DNA of 64,000 nucleotides, taken from NCBI GenBank assembly GCA_013285445.1, contig CP053448.1, forward strand, positions 992,001 to 1,056,000, given 5' to 3'. Origin of the DNA: Pseudomonadota bacterium. Lineage in GTDB: Bacteria; Pseudomonadota; Gammaproteobacteria; Xanthomonadales; Wenzhouxiangellaceae. Below are positions 18,653-27,504 of the stretch, in pieces. Numbering within the stretch: position 1 is the first letter of the stretch; every line of letters starts with the position of its first letter. Under the pieces are notes generated by a model. The model worked only from the letters and a program-made list of their open reading frames with translations, had not been told where the DNA came from and did no database searches. The position numbers and the translations under genes were made by a program.

Positions 18653-19411
18653 TCAGCAGTCGTCTGGAGTCAGCGGTAGGGAACTCGCCTGCAGCTGGAG
18701 GTCGTAGAGCGGTTTGTCTTTGCGCAGCTGCAATATGCGCAGCGGCATCCAGGCAAAACCGGGATGATGCCAGCTCAGGTTGGTGCGGATCGAGTCGGGG
18801 TCCTCGATGCGCCGCACCCTCAGCGCGTTGAAGCAGCCGACCGGTACGGAGACGGTATCGCGCCTGTCATAGGTGTAACGCTTGGTCTCGATGCCGTCGC
18901 GATCGAGCAGGCGGAAGGTGTGGGTGGCGTTGCGCTTGTCCGGTTGGGCAAGAAAAGCCGCCAGCTGCAGCCTGAGGCTGAGCGGGTCGACCAGGTTGTC
19001 CTCGAGCGGGATTTCGCGATCCCCATCGGGCGTTGACACGTGAGTGATTCCGGCCTCCCAGTCGGCCCGCTGCTGCAAAAAGCGTGTCCGCCCGGGGGAG
19101 CGACGGACCTGATGGTAGGTGAGCATGACGATGCGGCCGTTGCGCCAGACAAAGTGAGCCGATTCCTCGGCGGACAGGTTGAGCAAGCGCGCCCAGAACG
19201 ATGTCGCCTCGGTGGACGTCCGGTAATACCACACGCCGTTGTCGAGACGCTCGAGGCGAACATTGACTTCCCCGATCTTGCTGCCTTTGCGCAACACGTC
19301 GTAGGTTGCCGTGTGCGCCGGGATGGGCGGCGATGCGTCCTCAGTGGCGTAGACCGTCATCGAGCAGATGCCCGTCATCATCCAGATCGCGACCCAGAAG
19401 CAGCGGTGCAT
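18653..19411 (-). CDS. DUF3108 domain exported protein
   Basis: Exported protein of 252 residues. The start at ATG 19411 gives a short positive N-terminus and hydrophobic stretch (FWVAIWMMTGICSMTVYA), then a probable cleavage before TEDAS. The DUF3108 domain follows (ATYDVLRKGSKIGEVNVRLE, WARLLNLSAEESAHFVW, LVDPLSLRLQLA). Function is unknown; the family lies next to purN in many gammaproteobacteria, as here. This start overlaps purN by 71 bp. Downstream ATGs at 19381, 19378 and 19360 would shorten or remove the signal peptide, so the longer one is preferred. Confidence 0.8.
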   Translation of the reverse strand: MHRCFWVAIWMMTGICSMTVYATEDASPPIPAHTATYDVLRKGSKIGEVNVRLERLDNGVWYYRTSTEATSFWARLLNLSAEESAHFVWRNGRIVMLTYHQVRRSPGRTRFLQQRADWEAGITHVSTPDGDREIPLEDNLVDPLSLRLQLAAFLAQPDKRNATHTFRLLDRDGIETKRYTYDRRDTVSVPVGCFNALRVRRIEDPDSIRTNLSWHHPGFAWMPLRILQLRKDKPLYDLQLQASSLPLTPDDC

Positions 19412-20057
19412 GCAAGCGGTGATTGTCAATGTGAATCTGCCCATCGGCCAGTTCGACCCGGTGATTGAGCAAAAGTGCCAGCGTCGCAGGATACAGGCGA
19501 TGCTCCTGAGAGAGAAGCCGCTCGGCCAGCTGATCCGGACTGTCGTCAGGACCGACCGCAATCCGCGCCTGGCTGATGACCGGCCCTGCGTCCAGCCGGG
19601 GGATGACGAAATGCACGCTCGCACCATGTTCGCGCTCGCCGGCCTCGATGACGCGCCGGTGGGTGTCGAGGCCGCGGTAGGCCGGCAGTAGCGACGGATG
19701 GATGTTGACCAGACGTCCGGCATAACGGTCGACGAACACGGCACCGAGCACGCGCATGAACCCGGCCAGCACCAGCCAGTCCGGCGCAAAGCCGTCAATC
19801 GCAGCGAGCAGCGCCTGCTCGAATCCGTCGCGATCCGGGTAGCGCCGACGGTCGCAGACGACAGTATCCAGCCCGGCGCCGGCCGCCTGCCCGAGTCCGG
19901 CTGCCTGCGGCCGGTCGGACACCACCGCGGCGATACGGGCCCGGAGTCGACCGTGTTCGATCGCCCGGAGAATCGATCGGCAGTTACTGCCGCGACCGGA
20001 GATCAGGACGACCAGGCGCGCCGGCTCCTCTTCGGCCTGCTCCACGGCGTCGGACAT
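19341..20057 (-). CDS. purN: Phosphoribosylglycinamide formyltransferase
   Basis: Transfers the formyl group of 10-formyl-THF to GAR in purine synthesis. The protein is 238 residues. The phosphate loop ISGRGSNCRSIL, the catalytic NIHPSLLPAYRG and the aspartate in PRLDAGPVI are present. The C-terminus is about 20 residues longer than in E. coli PurN. Its ATG overlaps the purM stop in TGATG at 20055-20059, so the two are translationally coupled. Confidence 0.96.
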   Translation of the reverse strand: MSDAVEQAEEEPARLVVLISGRGSNCRSILRAIEHGRLRARIAAVVSDRPQAAGLGQAAGAGLDTVVCDRRRYPDRDGFEQALLAAIDGFAPDWLVLAGFMRVLGAVFVDRYAGRLVNIHPSLLPAYRGLDTHRRVIEAGEREHGASVHFVIPRLDAGPVISQARIAVGPDDSPDQLAERLLSQEHRLYPATLALLLNHRVELADGQIHIDNHRLHAPLLLGRDLDDDGHLLDDGLRH

Positions 20058-21088
20058 CAGAGAAACTTCACCCGCTCTTGGTCGCTGCAGGGGACGATTC
20101 GTCCGATGACCGGCGCCGGCTCGGTCAGGGTGGACGTCACCGCTTCGACAGCATCCGGCGGCACGATCAGCACGAAGCCAATGCCGAGGTTGAAGGTGCG
20201 GCGCATCTCGGCATTGCTGATACTGCCATTGTGCTGCAGCCAGTCGAACACGGCCGGGGCCGTCCAGTTGCCCGTATCAAGCTCCAGGCCCAGGCCTGGC
20301 GGAAGCACGCGCACGATGTTCTCGCTCAGGCCGCCGCCGGTAATGTGGGCCATGCCGCGTATGTCGGTCTGCCCGAGGAGCGGTCGCAGCGACGGGGCAT
20401 AGATGCGCGTCGGCGCCATCAGCGCGTCACCCAGGGTGCCAGGGCCCAGCTGCTGGTCGAGCGCCGCGTCGCTGCGCTCGATCACCTTGCGGATCAGCGA
20501 ATAGCCGTTGCTGTGCGGGCCGCTGGCCGCCAGTCCAAGTATCAGGCAACCCGGTTCGATGCGGCTGCCGTCGATGATCGCCTCACGTTCGATCCCGCCG
20601 ACGGCAAACCCGGCCAGATCGTACTCGCCCTCGCCATACATCCCCGGCATTTCGGCGGTCTCGCCCCCGATCAGGGCACAGCCGGCCTGCTGACAGCCCT
20701 CGGCGATACCGGCGACCACGCGTTCGGCGACATCGACATCGAGCCGGCCACAGGCGAAGTAGTCTAGGAAAAACAGGGGTTCGGCGCCGCAGACCAGGAT
20801 ATCGTTGACACACATGGCCACCAGGTCGATGCCGATGGTGTCATGGCGATCGAGCTGGCGGGCCAGCAGCAGTTTGGTGCCGACGCCGTCGGTACCGGAC
20901 ACGAGCACCGGATCGCGATAGCGCCCGCCAAGGTGGAACAGACCGCCGAAGCCGCCCAGGCCGCCAATCACCTCCCGCCTTCCGGCAGCGGCAACCAGGG
21001 GTTTGATGCGCTCGACCAGCGCATTGCCGGCGTCGATATCCACGCCCGCATCCCGATAGCTCAGCGGCTTGTCCGAATGCTTGCTCAT
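20057..21088 (-). CDS. purM: Phosphoribosylformylglycinamidine cyclo-ligase
   Basis: AIR synthetase, the ATP-dependent fifth step of purine synthesis, 343 residues. Signatures include [57 protein letters not shown] and [14 protein letters not shown]. First gene of the purM-purN-DUF3108 run. A CATAAT hexamer on the minus strand (21120-21125) may be its -10 box. Confidence 0.97.
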   Translation of the reverse strand: MSKHSDKPLSYRDAGVDIDAGNALVERIKPLVAAAGRREVIGGLGGFGGLFHLGGRYRDPVLVSGTDGVGTKLLLARQLDRHDTIGIDLVAMCVNDILVCGAEPLFFLDYFACGRLDVDVAERVVAGIAEGCQQAGCALIGGETAEMPGMYGEGEYDLAGFAVGGIEREAIIDGSRIEPGCLILGLAASGPHSNGYSLIRKVIERSDAALDQQLGPGTLGDALMAPTRIYAPSLRPLLGQTDIRGMAHITGGGLSENIVRVLPPGLGLELDTGNWTAPAVFDWLQHNGSISNAEMRRTFNLGIGFVLIVPPDAVEAVTSTLTEPAPVIGRIVPCSDQERVKFL

Positions 21089-21136
21089 CAGATCCTCAGG
21101 GAAAGCCTTGATGCCGGCTATTATGACGGATCATGG

Positions 21137-21165
21137 TTGAGCGCACCGGGGAAATCGGCTAGGCT
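21137..21165 (+). promoter_or_regulatory. Predicted sigma-70 promoter of the OPT transporter
   Basis: TTGAGC at 21137-21142 and TAGGCT at 21160-21165 are separated by 17 bp, about 57 bp before the TTG start of the transporter. A 14-bp perfect palindrome follows at 21180-21193. Confidence 0.5.
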
Positions 21166-21179
21166 TGCCCGGCGCAGCA

Positions 21180-21193
21180 GCAGCACGTGCTGC
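21180..21193. promoter_or_regulatory. Perfect 14-bp palindrome upstream of the OPT transporter
   Basis: GCAGCACGTGCTGC reads the same on both strands. It lies between the predicted promoter and the ribosome-binding site GGAGG at 21210-21214, a position suited to a repressor operator. No known regulator is assigned. Confidence 0.4.
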
Positions 21194-21221
21194 ATCAAGC
21201 CAATTCAGCGGAGGACCGCCA

Positions 21222-22952
21222 TTGAACGCCAGCGCCACGCCCGTGGTTCGTCACGGGCCGTATCCGGAACTGACCGTCACGTCGGTCCTGGTGGGTTATT
21301 TCCTGGGGGCAATCATCGCTGTGAGCATTGGTTATGCTGCGCTGATTCTGGGGTTTTCGATCGAGGGTTCCGAACTGGCCGCGATTCTGGGGTTTGCCAT
21401 TCTCCGCGGCATGTTGGGGCGCAACTCCATCATCGAAAACAACATTGTCCAGACCGTCGCCAGCGCGGTCAACGGGGCGGCATCGGGCCTGATGTTCTCG
21501 GTGCCGGCTTTCTTCATTCTTGGTGAAACGAACTTTGATCCGATTCTGCTGACCTTCGGGTGCATTGCCGGCGCGTTTCTCGGTATCGCCTTCATCATCC
21601 CGCTCAGAAAGCAGATGATCGACTACGAGCGCCTGACCTATCCTGGTGGCGTGGCCGTGGCCACCATCCTCAAGTCGCCGGGCGCGGGCATGAACAAGGC
21701 GATGTATCTGATCGGTGCGGCGCTGTTTGCAGCCCTCATCCACATCATCGTGCAGCTCAGTGGCGAGAGCTATTTCGACCTCGGTAGTCGCATCGGCATG
21801 CCGGAGTACATGAACGGTGTTTGGTATCTGTCGCTGCTGACCATTGGAGTGGCCTATATTGCCGGCAAGGGTGGTGTGGCCTTCATCATCGGCGGTTTTC
21901 TGTGCTACTGGATTCTGGCACCGTTTCTCGACTTCAGCGGGCTGATGCCGGTCAGCCCCGAGACCGGAGAAGCGCTCAGTGATCCCGCCCTGCTTCAGGG
22001 CCTGCTGTATCGACCGGTCGGCATCGGCATGCTGATTGGCGGCGCGATCGCCGGCGTCATCATGGCGCTGCCGCTGATCGTCTCGGCGGTGCGCAGCATG
22101 CAGAACGCCGCGCGCAGCAAGGCCGCACTGGCCGGCGACGAAATGCCCATCAAGCTCCTGTACTTTGCGATTGGCGGCGCGGCCCTGCTGCTGATCGCGA
22201 TGGCGGTGCTGTCGACCGAGGAGACCGGGTGGGTGCGCGGCATCACCATGGGCATTGTCGGTACGCTGTGGATCTGGATTGCCGGCGTGATCCTGTCGGA
22301 GGCGATCGGACGCACCAACTGGTCGCCGCTGTCGGGCATGACGCTGATCGGTGTAACCCTGATGATCTTCATCGCCCGCGGCATGGATGATTCGTCCGCG
22401 ATCATCGCGGCGGTCATGGTCGGCGGCGCCATGGCGGTGGCGATGTCGCAGGCAACCGACCTGATGCTGGACCTGAAGACCGGCTATCTGGTCGGGGCCA
22501 CGCCGCGGGTCCAGCAGATGGGACAGTTTCTCGGCGCCTGGCTGGGCCCGATTCTGATCGTGTCACTGATTTTCATTCTGCACGAGGCCTACGGACTGGG
22601 CAGCGACAAGCTGCCGGCGCCCCAGGGACAGGCGCTGGCCAGCATGGTTTCGGGCATCCTCGGCGGTGATGTGCCGATCGACAAGTATCTCGCCGGGGCT
22701 GGCCTGGGCGCCCTGCTCAGCTTGGCCAGCCCGGGGCTGGGCATTACCGTCGGCCTGGGTTTCTACCTGCCCTTTGCCATCGTGTTGACCTATGCCATCG
22801 GCACGCTGGTTCGCGTGATCAGCGACTGGCGGCTTGGTCATCGCTTTGCCGATGATGTCGGCATTCCGGTGGCTGCCGGATTGATCGTCGGGGAGGCGCT
22901 GGTCGGTGTCGGCTTCGCTCTGGCCAAGATCTACCAGGGGATGGGCGCATGA
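21222..22952 (+). CDS. OPT-family oligopeptide/metal-chelate transporter
   Basis: Polytopic inner-membrane protein of 576 residues with about 14-16 hydrophobic helices. Family blocks include AAILGFAILRGMLGRNSIIENNIVQT (split here only as a description), YERLTYPGGVAVATILKSP and DLKTGYLVGATPRVQQMGQ-like stretches typical of bacterial OPT proteins. The start is TTG 21222 with GGAGG seven bases upstream; the frame before it is not preceded by a ribosome-binding site. Peptides or metal-peptide chelates are the usual substrates. It overlaps the next gene by ATGA and splits the more usual purM-DUF2066 arrangement. Confidence 0.9.
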   Translation: MNASATPVVRHGPYPELTVTSVLVGYFLGAIIAVSIGYAALILGFSIEGSELAAILGFAILRGMLGRNSIIENNIVQTVASAVNGAASGLMFSVPAFFILGETNFDPILLTFGCIAGAFLGIAFIIPLRKQMIDYERLTYPGGVAVATILKSPGAGMNKAMYLIGAALFAALIHIIVQLSGESYFDLGSRIGMPEYMNGVWYLSLLTIGVAYIAGKGGVAFIIGGFLCYWILAPFLDFSGLMPVSPETGEALSDPALLQGLLYRPVGIGMLIGGAIAGVIMALPLIVSAVRSMQNAARSKAALAGDEMPIKLLYFAIGGAALLLIAMAVLSTEETGWVRGITMGIVGTLWIWIAGVILSEAIGRTNWSPLSGMTLIGVTLMIFIARGMDDSSAIIAAVMVGGAMAVAMSQATDLMLDLKTGYLVGATPRVQQMGQFLGAWLGPILIVSLIFILHEAYGLGSDKLPAPQGQALASMVSGILGGDVPIDKYLAGAGLGALLSLASPGLGITVGLGFYLPFAIVLTYAIGTLVRVISDWRLGHRFADDVGIPVAAGLIVGEALVGVGFALAKIYQGMGA

Positions 22953-23479
22953 AAGTACTGAGCCTGATCCTGATTGCAATCGGTTTTGTCGGTGGCGCGA
23001 TGATGTCGGTATTGACCGTGGAAGGTGTGCTGTGGCCGGCGTATGCCGGGGTATTGGCGGTGGGCGTGATCGGTCTGGTTCTGCTGCGGCGCAGCGATCG
23101 TGCCGCGGCCAGCGACGATGGTCACGTGCATGGCAGCCTGTCGACGCTGTCGACAGCACTGGACCATATCTGCGCGCAGCTCGACGAGCTCGTCTCCAGG
23201 CGGGCAGAGATCCCGCCGCACCAATTCCGCTTCGAAATTGATCGCCGTTTCAGGGATCAGCTGACGGCCTTTGCCGAGTCGCGTGAGGCGATGCAGCATG
23301 CCTTCGGGCTGCAGGCCTATGCCGATATCATGAGCGCCTTTGCCGCCGGTGAGCGGTACATCAATCGCGTCTGGACGGCATCGGCCGACGGCTATATCGA
23401 CGAGGTGCTGGCCTACCTGGACAAGGCGCATCGCCAATTCGACGAGGCCCGCGAATCGTTTCGTGCCCAGCGTAGCTGA
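22949..23479 (+). CDS. Small membrane protein coupled to the OPT transporter
   Basis: Unknown protein of 176 residues. Two hydrophobic segments (about 2-20 and 26-47) are followed by a cytosolic or periplasmic helical region rich in charged residues (PPHQFRFEIDRRFRDQLT, YLDKAHRQFDEARESF). Its ATG overlaps the transporter stop by 4 bp, so it is almost certainly co-translated with it and may be an accessory subunit. No family is recognised. Confidence 0.7.
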   Translation: MKVLSLILIAIGFVGGAMMSVLTVEGVLWPAYAGVLAVGVIGLVLLRRSDRAAASDDGHVHGSLSTLSTALDHICAQLDELVSRRAEIPPHQFRFEIDRRFRDQLTAFAESREAMQHAFGLQAYADIMSAFAAGERYINRVWTASADGYIDEVLAYLDKAHRQFDEARESFRAQRS

Positions 23480-23506
23480 AGCATCCGCTTGTGCTATCTT
23501 GACTCG

Positions 23507-24550
23507 GTGATTGCTCGCATCCTCGCAGGCCTGATTGCCCTTGCCGTGCCGGTGATTGCCCTGCCGGCTGATACGTTGTATGTGGGTGAGGCGGTGCTGC
23601 CCGAAGACCGGCAGGCAACCGTGAACGACCTCGCCGACGCCCTGGACGAGGTTCTGGCCCGACTGACCGGGAGATTCGACGAATCCCTGATACAACAATT
23701 GGGCCTTGGCCCCGACGAAGTTCGTTCCCTGGTGCTGGCACGCCAGCGCTTCGAGCGTGAACGACCATCTCCGGACGGTGAATTGGCGACCACGGTGCGC
23801 CTTCGGGCCGAGTTCGATCCCGCTGCAGTCCGCGAAATCCTGACGCAGCATGGCCTGCCCCGTTGGGGCCAGGAGCGTCCTGCCATTCTGCTCTGGGTGG
23901 CCGTGGAGGACGAAGCCGGCACCCGCTTTCTGTCTGACCCGTACCTGGAATACCTGATTGCCGAGAACGGCCGACGCCTCGGGCTTGACATCGTTCTGCC
24001 ACTGGGTGACGCGCTGGATCTGGCCGAGGTGACGCTGGCGGACGTTCGTGGCGGCTTCCTCGGCTCGGCCGAGGCCGGCGCGCTGCGCTACGGGGCCGGT
24101 GTGACCGCAATGCTGGATTTGCGCAGCATGCCGTCGGACCAGGATGAGTCACGCTGGCGTGGACGCTGGTTCTGGCGCATCGGCGAGCAGGATCAAAGCC
24201 TGAACCGGACGGCTGCAGACCTGGAATTGCTGGTTGAAACAGGGCTTGAGCGGGTGGCATCCAGCCTGGCGGCGCGCTATGCAGTCCATGATGCCGAGGT
24301 CTCTGCCGGGCTGCAGCGCATCCGGGTCAGCGGCATTGTCGACGAGGTGCACTATGCGCTGGTGCTCGATTATCTCGAAAACCTCAGTGTGGTTGAGCAG
24401 GTCCGCGTGCTCGCGGCCGATCAGCGCGCCATCGATTTCCAATTGCTGACCACAGGCGGGAATCTGGCGGTCTTTCTGGAAATGGGCGGGTTGCTGGTGC
24501 CTGAGACGGGCAACGGCGGCGACTGGCCCGTTTATCGGCTGCGGCGTTGA
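23507..24550 (+). CDS. DUF2066 domain exported protein
   Basis: Exported protein of 347 residues from GTG 23507, with a signal peptide (about residues 1-25, cleavage near IALPA-DTLY). It matches the DUF2066 family found beside purM and hda in Pseudomonas and relatives; function unknown. Recognisable features are the N-terminal repeat-like LYVGEAVLPEDRQATVNDL and a C-terminal half with GVTAMLDLRSMPSD and RIRVSGIVDEVHYALVLDYL. The longer frame would use a TTG at 23489 and spoil the signal peptide. Its stop overlaps the TTG of the next gene. Confidence 0.8.
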   Translation: MIARILAGLIALAVPVIALPADTLYVGEAVLPEDRQATVNDLADALDEVLARLTGRFDESLIQQLGLGPDEVRSLVLARQRFERERPSPDGELATTVRLRAEFDPAAVREILTQHGLPRWGQERPAILLWVAVEDEAGTRFLSDPYLEYLIAENGRRLGLDIVLPLGDALDLAEVTLADVRGGFLGSAEAGALRYGAGVTAMLDLRSMPSDQDESRWRGRWFWRIGEQDQSLNRTAADLELLVETGLERVASSLAARYAVHDAEVSAGLQRIRVSGIVDEVHYALVLDYLENLSVVEQVRVLAADQRAIDFQLLTTGGNLAVFLEMGGLLVPETGNGGDWPVYRLRR

Positions 24551-25128
24551 GCCTCCGGTTTTTACCCAATCTGCTCACTGTGGGGCGCATGGTCGTGGTG
24601 CCCCCTATGGCCTGGTTGTTGTTGAGCGGTTATTACGACTGGGCGCTGGGGCTGGCGGTCTTTGCCGGGGTTTCAGATCTGCTCGACGGCTGGCTGGCGC
24701 GTCGCTACGGCTGGCAGACCCGCTGGGGCGGCGTTCTCGATCCCCTGGCCGACAAGTTTCTGATGGTCGTCGGCTATCTGACCCTGGGCTGGCTCGGCGA
24801 ACTGCCCTGGTGGTTGATTGTTGCGGTCGTGTTCCGCGATCTGGTCATCGTCGTTGGCGGCTATATTTACTACACCCGATTCGAGCACTTCGAGGCGGAA
24901 CCCACGCAGCTGTCGCGCTTCAATACCTTCTGCCAGGTCTTCCTGATGTGGTTTGTGCTGCTGCGCCTGGCCGGGTTTCCGCTACCGCCGGAAGGACAGC
25001 TGGGCCTGGTCTGGCTGGTTGGCCTGCTGGTCGGCCTGACGCTGGTTCAGTATGTCTGGATCTGGTCTGGCCGTGCGGTTCGCGTCACGCGCGCCCGCCG
25101 CGCAGGTGACGATGCCGGGGAACCCTGA
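24547..25128 (+). CDS. CDP-alcohol phosphatidyltransferase family protein
   Basis: Integral membrane phospholipid-synthesis enzyme of 193 residues. The catalytic motif DG-x2-AR-x8-G-x3-D-x3-D is complete in DLLDGWLARRYGWQTRWGG followed by VLDPLADK. It most resembles PgsA-like or CMP-forming cardiolipin synthase-like proteins; the alcohol acceptor cannot be told from sequence. It begins with TTG inside TTGA, overlapping the DUF2066 stop, and ends 17 bp before hda. Confidence 0.85.
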   Translation: MSLRFLPNLLTVGRMVVVPPMAWLLLSGYYDWALGLAVFAGVSDLLDGWLARRYGWQTRWGGVLDPLADKFLMVVGYLTLGWLGELPWWLIVAVVFRDLVIVVGGYIYYTRFEHFEAEPTQLSRFNTFCQVFLMWFVLLRLAGFPLPPEGQLGLVWLVGLLVGLTLVQYVWIWSGRAVRVTRARRAGDDAGEP

Positions 25129-25145
25129 GCGATGAACCGTCGGCG

Positions 25146-25847
25146 ATGAACCGATTTCAGCTTCCTCTTGCGCTCAAGCCGCCGCGCCGCCCCAGTTTTG
25201 ACAACTTCATCGCCGGGTCCAACCGGGCCGTGGTTGGCACCCTTCGCGACGGCCTGGAGTCTGCCGGCTGGTATTTTCTGCGCGGCCCTGCCGGGTCGGG
25301 GCGCTCGCATTTGGTCGCATCGGCCTTTGCCGAGCGGTGTCGGCGCGGCGAGTCGGCGCGTTTCATTGCGCTGTCCCAGCCCGATCAGGTCGAACTGCTC
25401 GCGCACACGTGCGGGGACTGGATCATGATTGACGATGTCGATGTCGTTGCCGGCGTTGGCGAGGCCGAGCACAGCCTGTTCAGCGCCCTCAATCGCTGGC
25501 GCGACGAGCGCTGCGGGTTGATCATGAGCGGCCGGGGTCGGGACCGCTTCGAGCTGCCCGACCTGCGCTCGCGGCTCGACCAGGCCGTGCGCCTGGCGCT
25601 GACGCCGCTGGATGAGGCAGGGCTGGCCCAGTTGATCCGCCAGCTGGCCGAAGAGCACGAGGTGCCGTTGGGCCGTGGCGTGATCGACTATCTGCTCAGC
25701 CGTGCACCCCGCAACGCGGCCCGCCTGAGTGAGCTGATCGAGCGCTGCTCGCGCCGTGCTGGCCCAACGGCGCGCCGTGTCCGTTCCCCTGGTGCGCGAA
25801 CTGATTGCCGATTGCTGATCGCGCCGGCTCGCCCGTCGGGTCAGTAG
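25146..25847 (+). CDS. hda: DnaA regulatory inactivator Hda, frameshifted near its C-terminus
   Basis: AAA+ homolog of DnaA that promotes hydrolysis of DnaA-bound ATP after replication starts. It has the N-terminal clamp-binding type motif FQLPLAL, a Walker A in GPAGSGRSHL, Walker B in WIMIDDVD and sensor regions. The frame as read ends with an arginine-rich tail (SRRAGPTARRVRS...) unlike Hda. The neighbouring frame from 25756 reads VLAQRRAVSVPLVRELIADC and stops at 25818, which is exactly the expected Hda C-terminus. An indel between about 25745 and 25756 is therefore likely. The corrected gene would also no longer overlap asnB. Confidence 0.85.
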   Translation: MNRFQLPLALKPPRRPSFDNFIAGSNRAVVGTLRDGLESAGWYFLRGPAGSGRSHLVASAFAERCRRGESARFIALSQPDQVELLAHTCGDWIMIDDVDVVAGVGEAEHSLFSALNRWRDERCGLIMSGRGRDRFELPDLRSRLDQAVRLALTPLDEAGLAQLIRQLAEEHEVPLGRGVIDYLLSRAPRNAARLSELIERCSRRAGPTARRVRSPGARTDCRLLIAPARPSGQ

Positions 25848-27499
25848 CCGGAGCTGTGCACGTCGCGAACCGCGCGGCCGGAGGGATCGGCCATCTCGCT
25901 GAAACGCTCGTCCCAGGCCATCGCTTCCGGCGTTGAGCAGGCCACCGAGGGGCCGGCGGGCACGGTGGCGGCGGCAGCCGGTGAGGGGAATTGACGCTCG
26001 AACAGACGGCGATAGAGAAAGGCTTCCTTGGACGCAGGCGGATTGACGGGAAAGCGGCTGGGTGCTTCGGCCAGCTCGCGATCGCTGACCCGATCATCGG
26101 CGTGCGCCTTGAGCGCATCGATCCAGCCATAACCGACTCCGTCGGAAAACTGCTCCTTCTGCCGCCACAGGATTTCGTCGGGCAGCAGTCCGGCGCCGGC
26201 CTGACGAAGGATCGCCTTTTCCGGCCGCTCCCCCCCGGGCATGCGGTCAGCCGGGTCGATATGCATGGCATAGTCGACGAACGCCAGATCGAGAAATGGC
26301 ACCCGCGCCTCCACGCCCCAGGCTGCCATCGACTTGTTGGCGCGCAGGCAGTCATACAGATGCAGCTTGTCGACCTTGCGCACGGTCTCCTCGTGAAAAG
26401 CCTGCGGTGAGGGCGCCTTGTGAAAGTACAGATAGCCGCCGAAGATCTCGTCGGCGCCCTCTCCGGACAGCACCATCTTGATGCCCATGGCCTTGATCCG
26501 GCGTGCCAGCAGAAACATGGGGGTCGAAGCGCGTACCGTCGTGACGTCGCAGGTTTCAATGTGGTAGATGACGTCTTCGAGCGCATCCAGGCCGTCCTGA
26601 ACAGTGTAGTGGAACTCGTGGTGCTGGGTGCCGATGGCGGCCGCTGCAACCCGCGCGGCGGCAAGGTCGGGCGACGCCTCCAGGCCGATCGCAAAGGAAT
26701 GAAGCCGGGGCCACCAGGCCCCTTCGGTATCGTCGGACTCGACGCGACGATCGGCGTGGCGCGCGGTCATGGCCGCAATCAGCGAGGAGTCCAGTCCGCC
26801 CGACAGCAGCACGCCGTAAGGGACATCACCCATCATTTGCCGATGCACAGCCGCTTCAAGCTGCTGGCGCAGGACGGTCGGATCGCCGGGTCGGGTGGCC
26901 TGGCAGGCATCGCGCCAGGCTGGCTGATACCATCGGCGCACATGCCCTTCGCTTGAGTCGAGCAGATGACCGGGTGGAAAGACCTCGACCTGACGGCACC
27001 AGGGTTCGATTGCCTTCATCTCGGAGGCGACCCAAAGCATGCCGTCGTCATCGCGCCCGAAGTAGAGCGGCATGACACCGATCGGGTCGCGCGCGATCAG
27101 GTAGCGATCATCGGCCTCGTCGTACAGTACAAAGGCAAAGATGCCGTTGAGCCGGTTCAGGCATTCGGCGCCGAAGCGCCGGTACAACGGCACGATGACC
27201 TCGCAGTCCGAGCCGGTGCGGAAGGGATAGTCGCCGCATTCAGCGCGCAGGGCGCGGTGATTGTAGATTTCACCGTTGACGCCCAGAACCTGTCGGCGGT
27301 CAGCCGAGATGATGGGTTGGGCGCCTGATTCAATATCGACGATGGCCAGGCGCTCGTGGGCGATGATGGCGCGGTCGTGAACATAGATGCCACTCCAGTC
27401 CGGGCCGCGATGGCGCTGCCGGCGAGACGCCTCAAGTGCAACGCCCCGCAGGCCGCGACGGCCTGCGGGGAGATCAAACAGGCCCAGGATCGAACACAC
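25841..27499 (-). CDS. asnB: Asparagine synthetase B (glutamine-hydrolysing)
   Basis: Makes asparagine from aspartate, ATP and glutamine-derived ammonia; 552 residues, close to E. coli AsnB. The start is GTG 27499, so the amidotransferase nucleophile is Cys2 in MCSILGLFD. The glutaminase domain shows RGPDWSG and NGEIYNH; the synthetase domain shows the PP-loop LLSGGLDSSL and the LSGEGADEIFGGY block. It follows the lipoprotein gene by only five bases and is probably co-transcribed with it. Confidence 0.96.
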   Translation of the reverse strand: MCSILGLFDLPAGRRGLRGVALEASRRQRHRGPDWSGIYVHDRAIIAHERLAIVDIESGAQPIISADRRQVLGVNGEIYNHRALRAECGDYPFRTGSDCEVIVPLYRRFGAECLNRLNGIFAFVLYDEADDRYLIARDPIGVMPLYFGRDDDGMLWVASEMKAIEPWCRQVEVFPPGHLLDSSEGHVRRWYQPAWRDACQATRPGDPTVLRQQLEAAVHRQMMGDVPYGVLLSGGLDSSLIAAMTARHADRRVESDDTEGAWWPRLHSFAIGLEASPDLAAARVAAAAIGTQHHEFHYTVQDGLDALEDVIYHIETCDVTTVRASTPMFLLARRIKAMGIKMVLSGEGADEIFGGYLYFHKAPSPQAFHEETVRKVDKLHLYDCLRANKSMAAWGVEARVPFLDLAFVDYAMHIDPADRMPGGERPEKAILRQAGAGLLPDEILWRQKEQFSDGVGYGWIDALKAHADDRVSDRELAEAPSRFPVNPPASKEAFLYRRLFERQFPSPAAAATVPAGPSVACSTPEAMAWDERFSEMADPSGRAVRDVHSSGY

Positions 27500-27504
27500 C
27501 CGGG

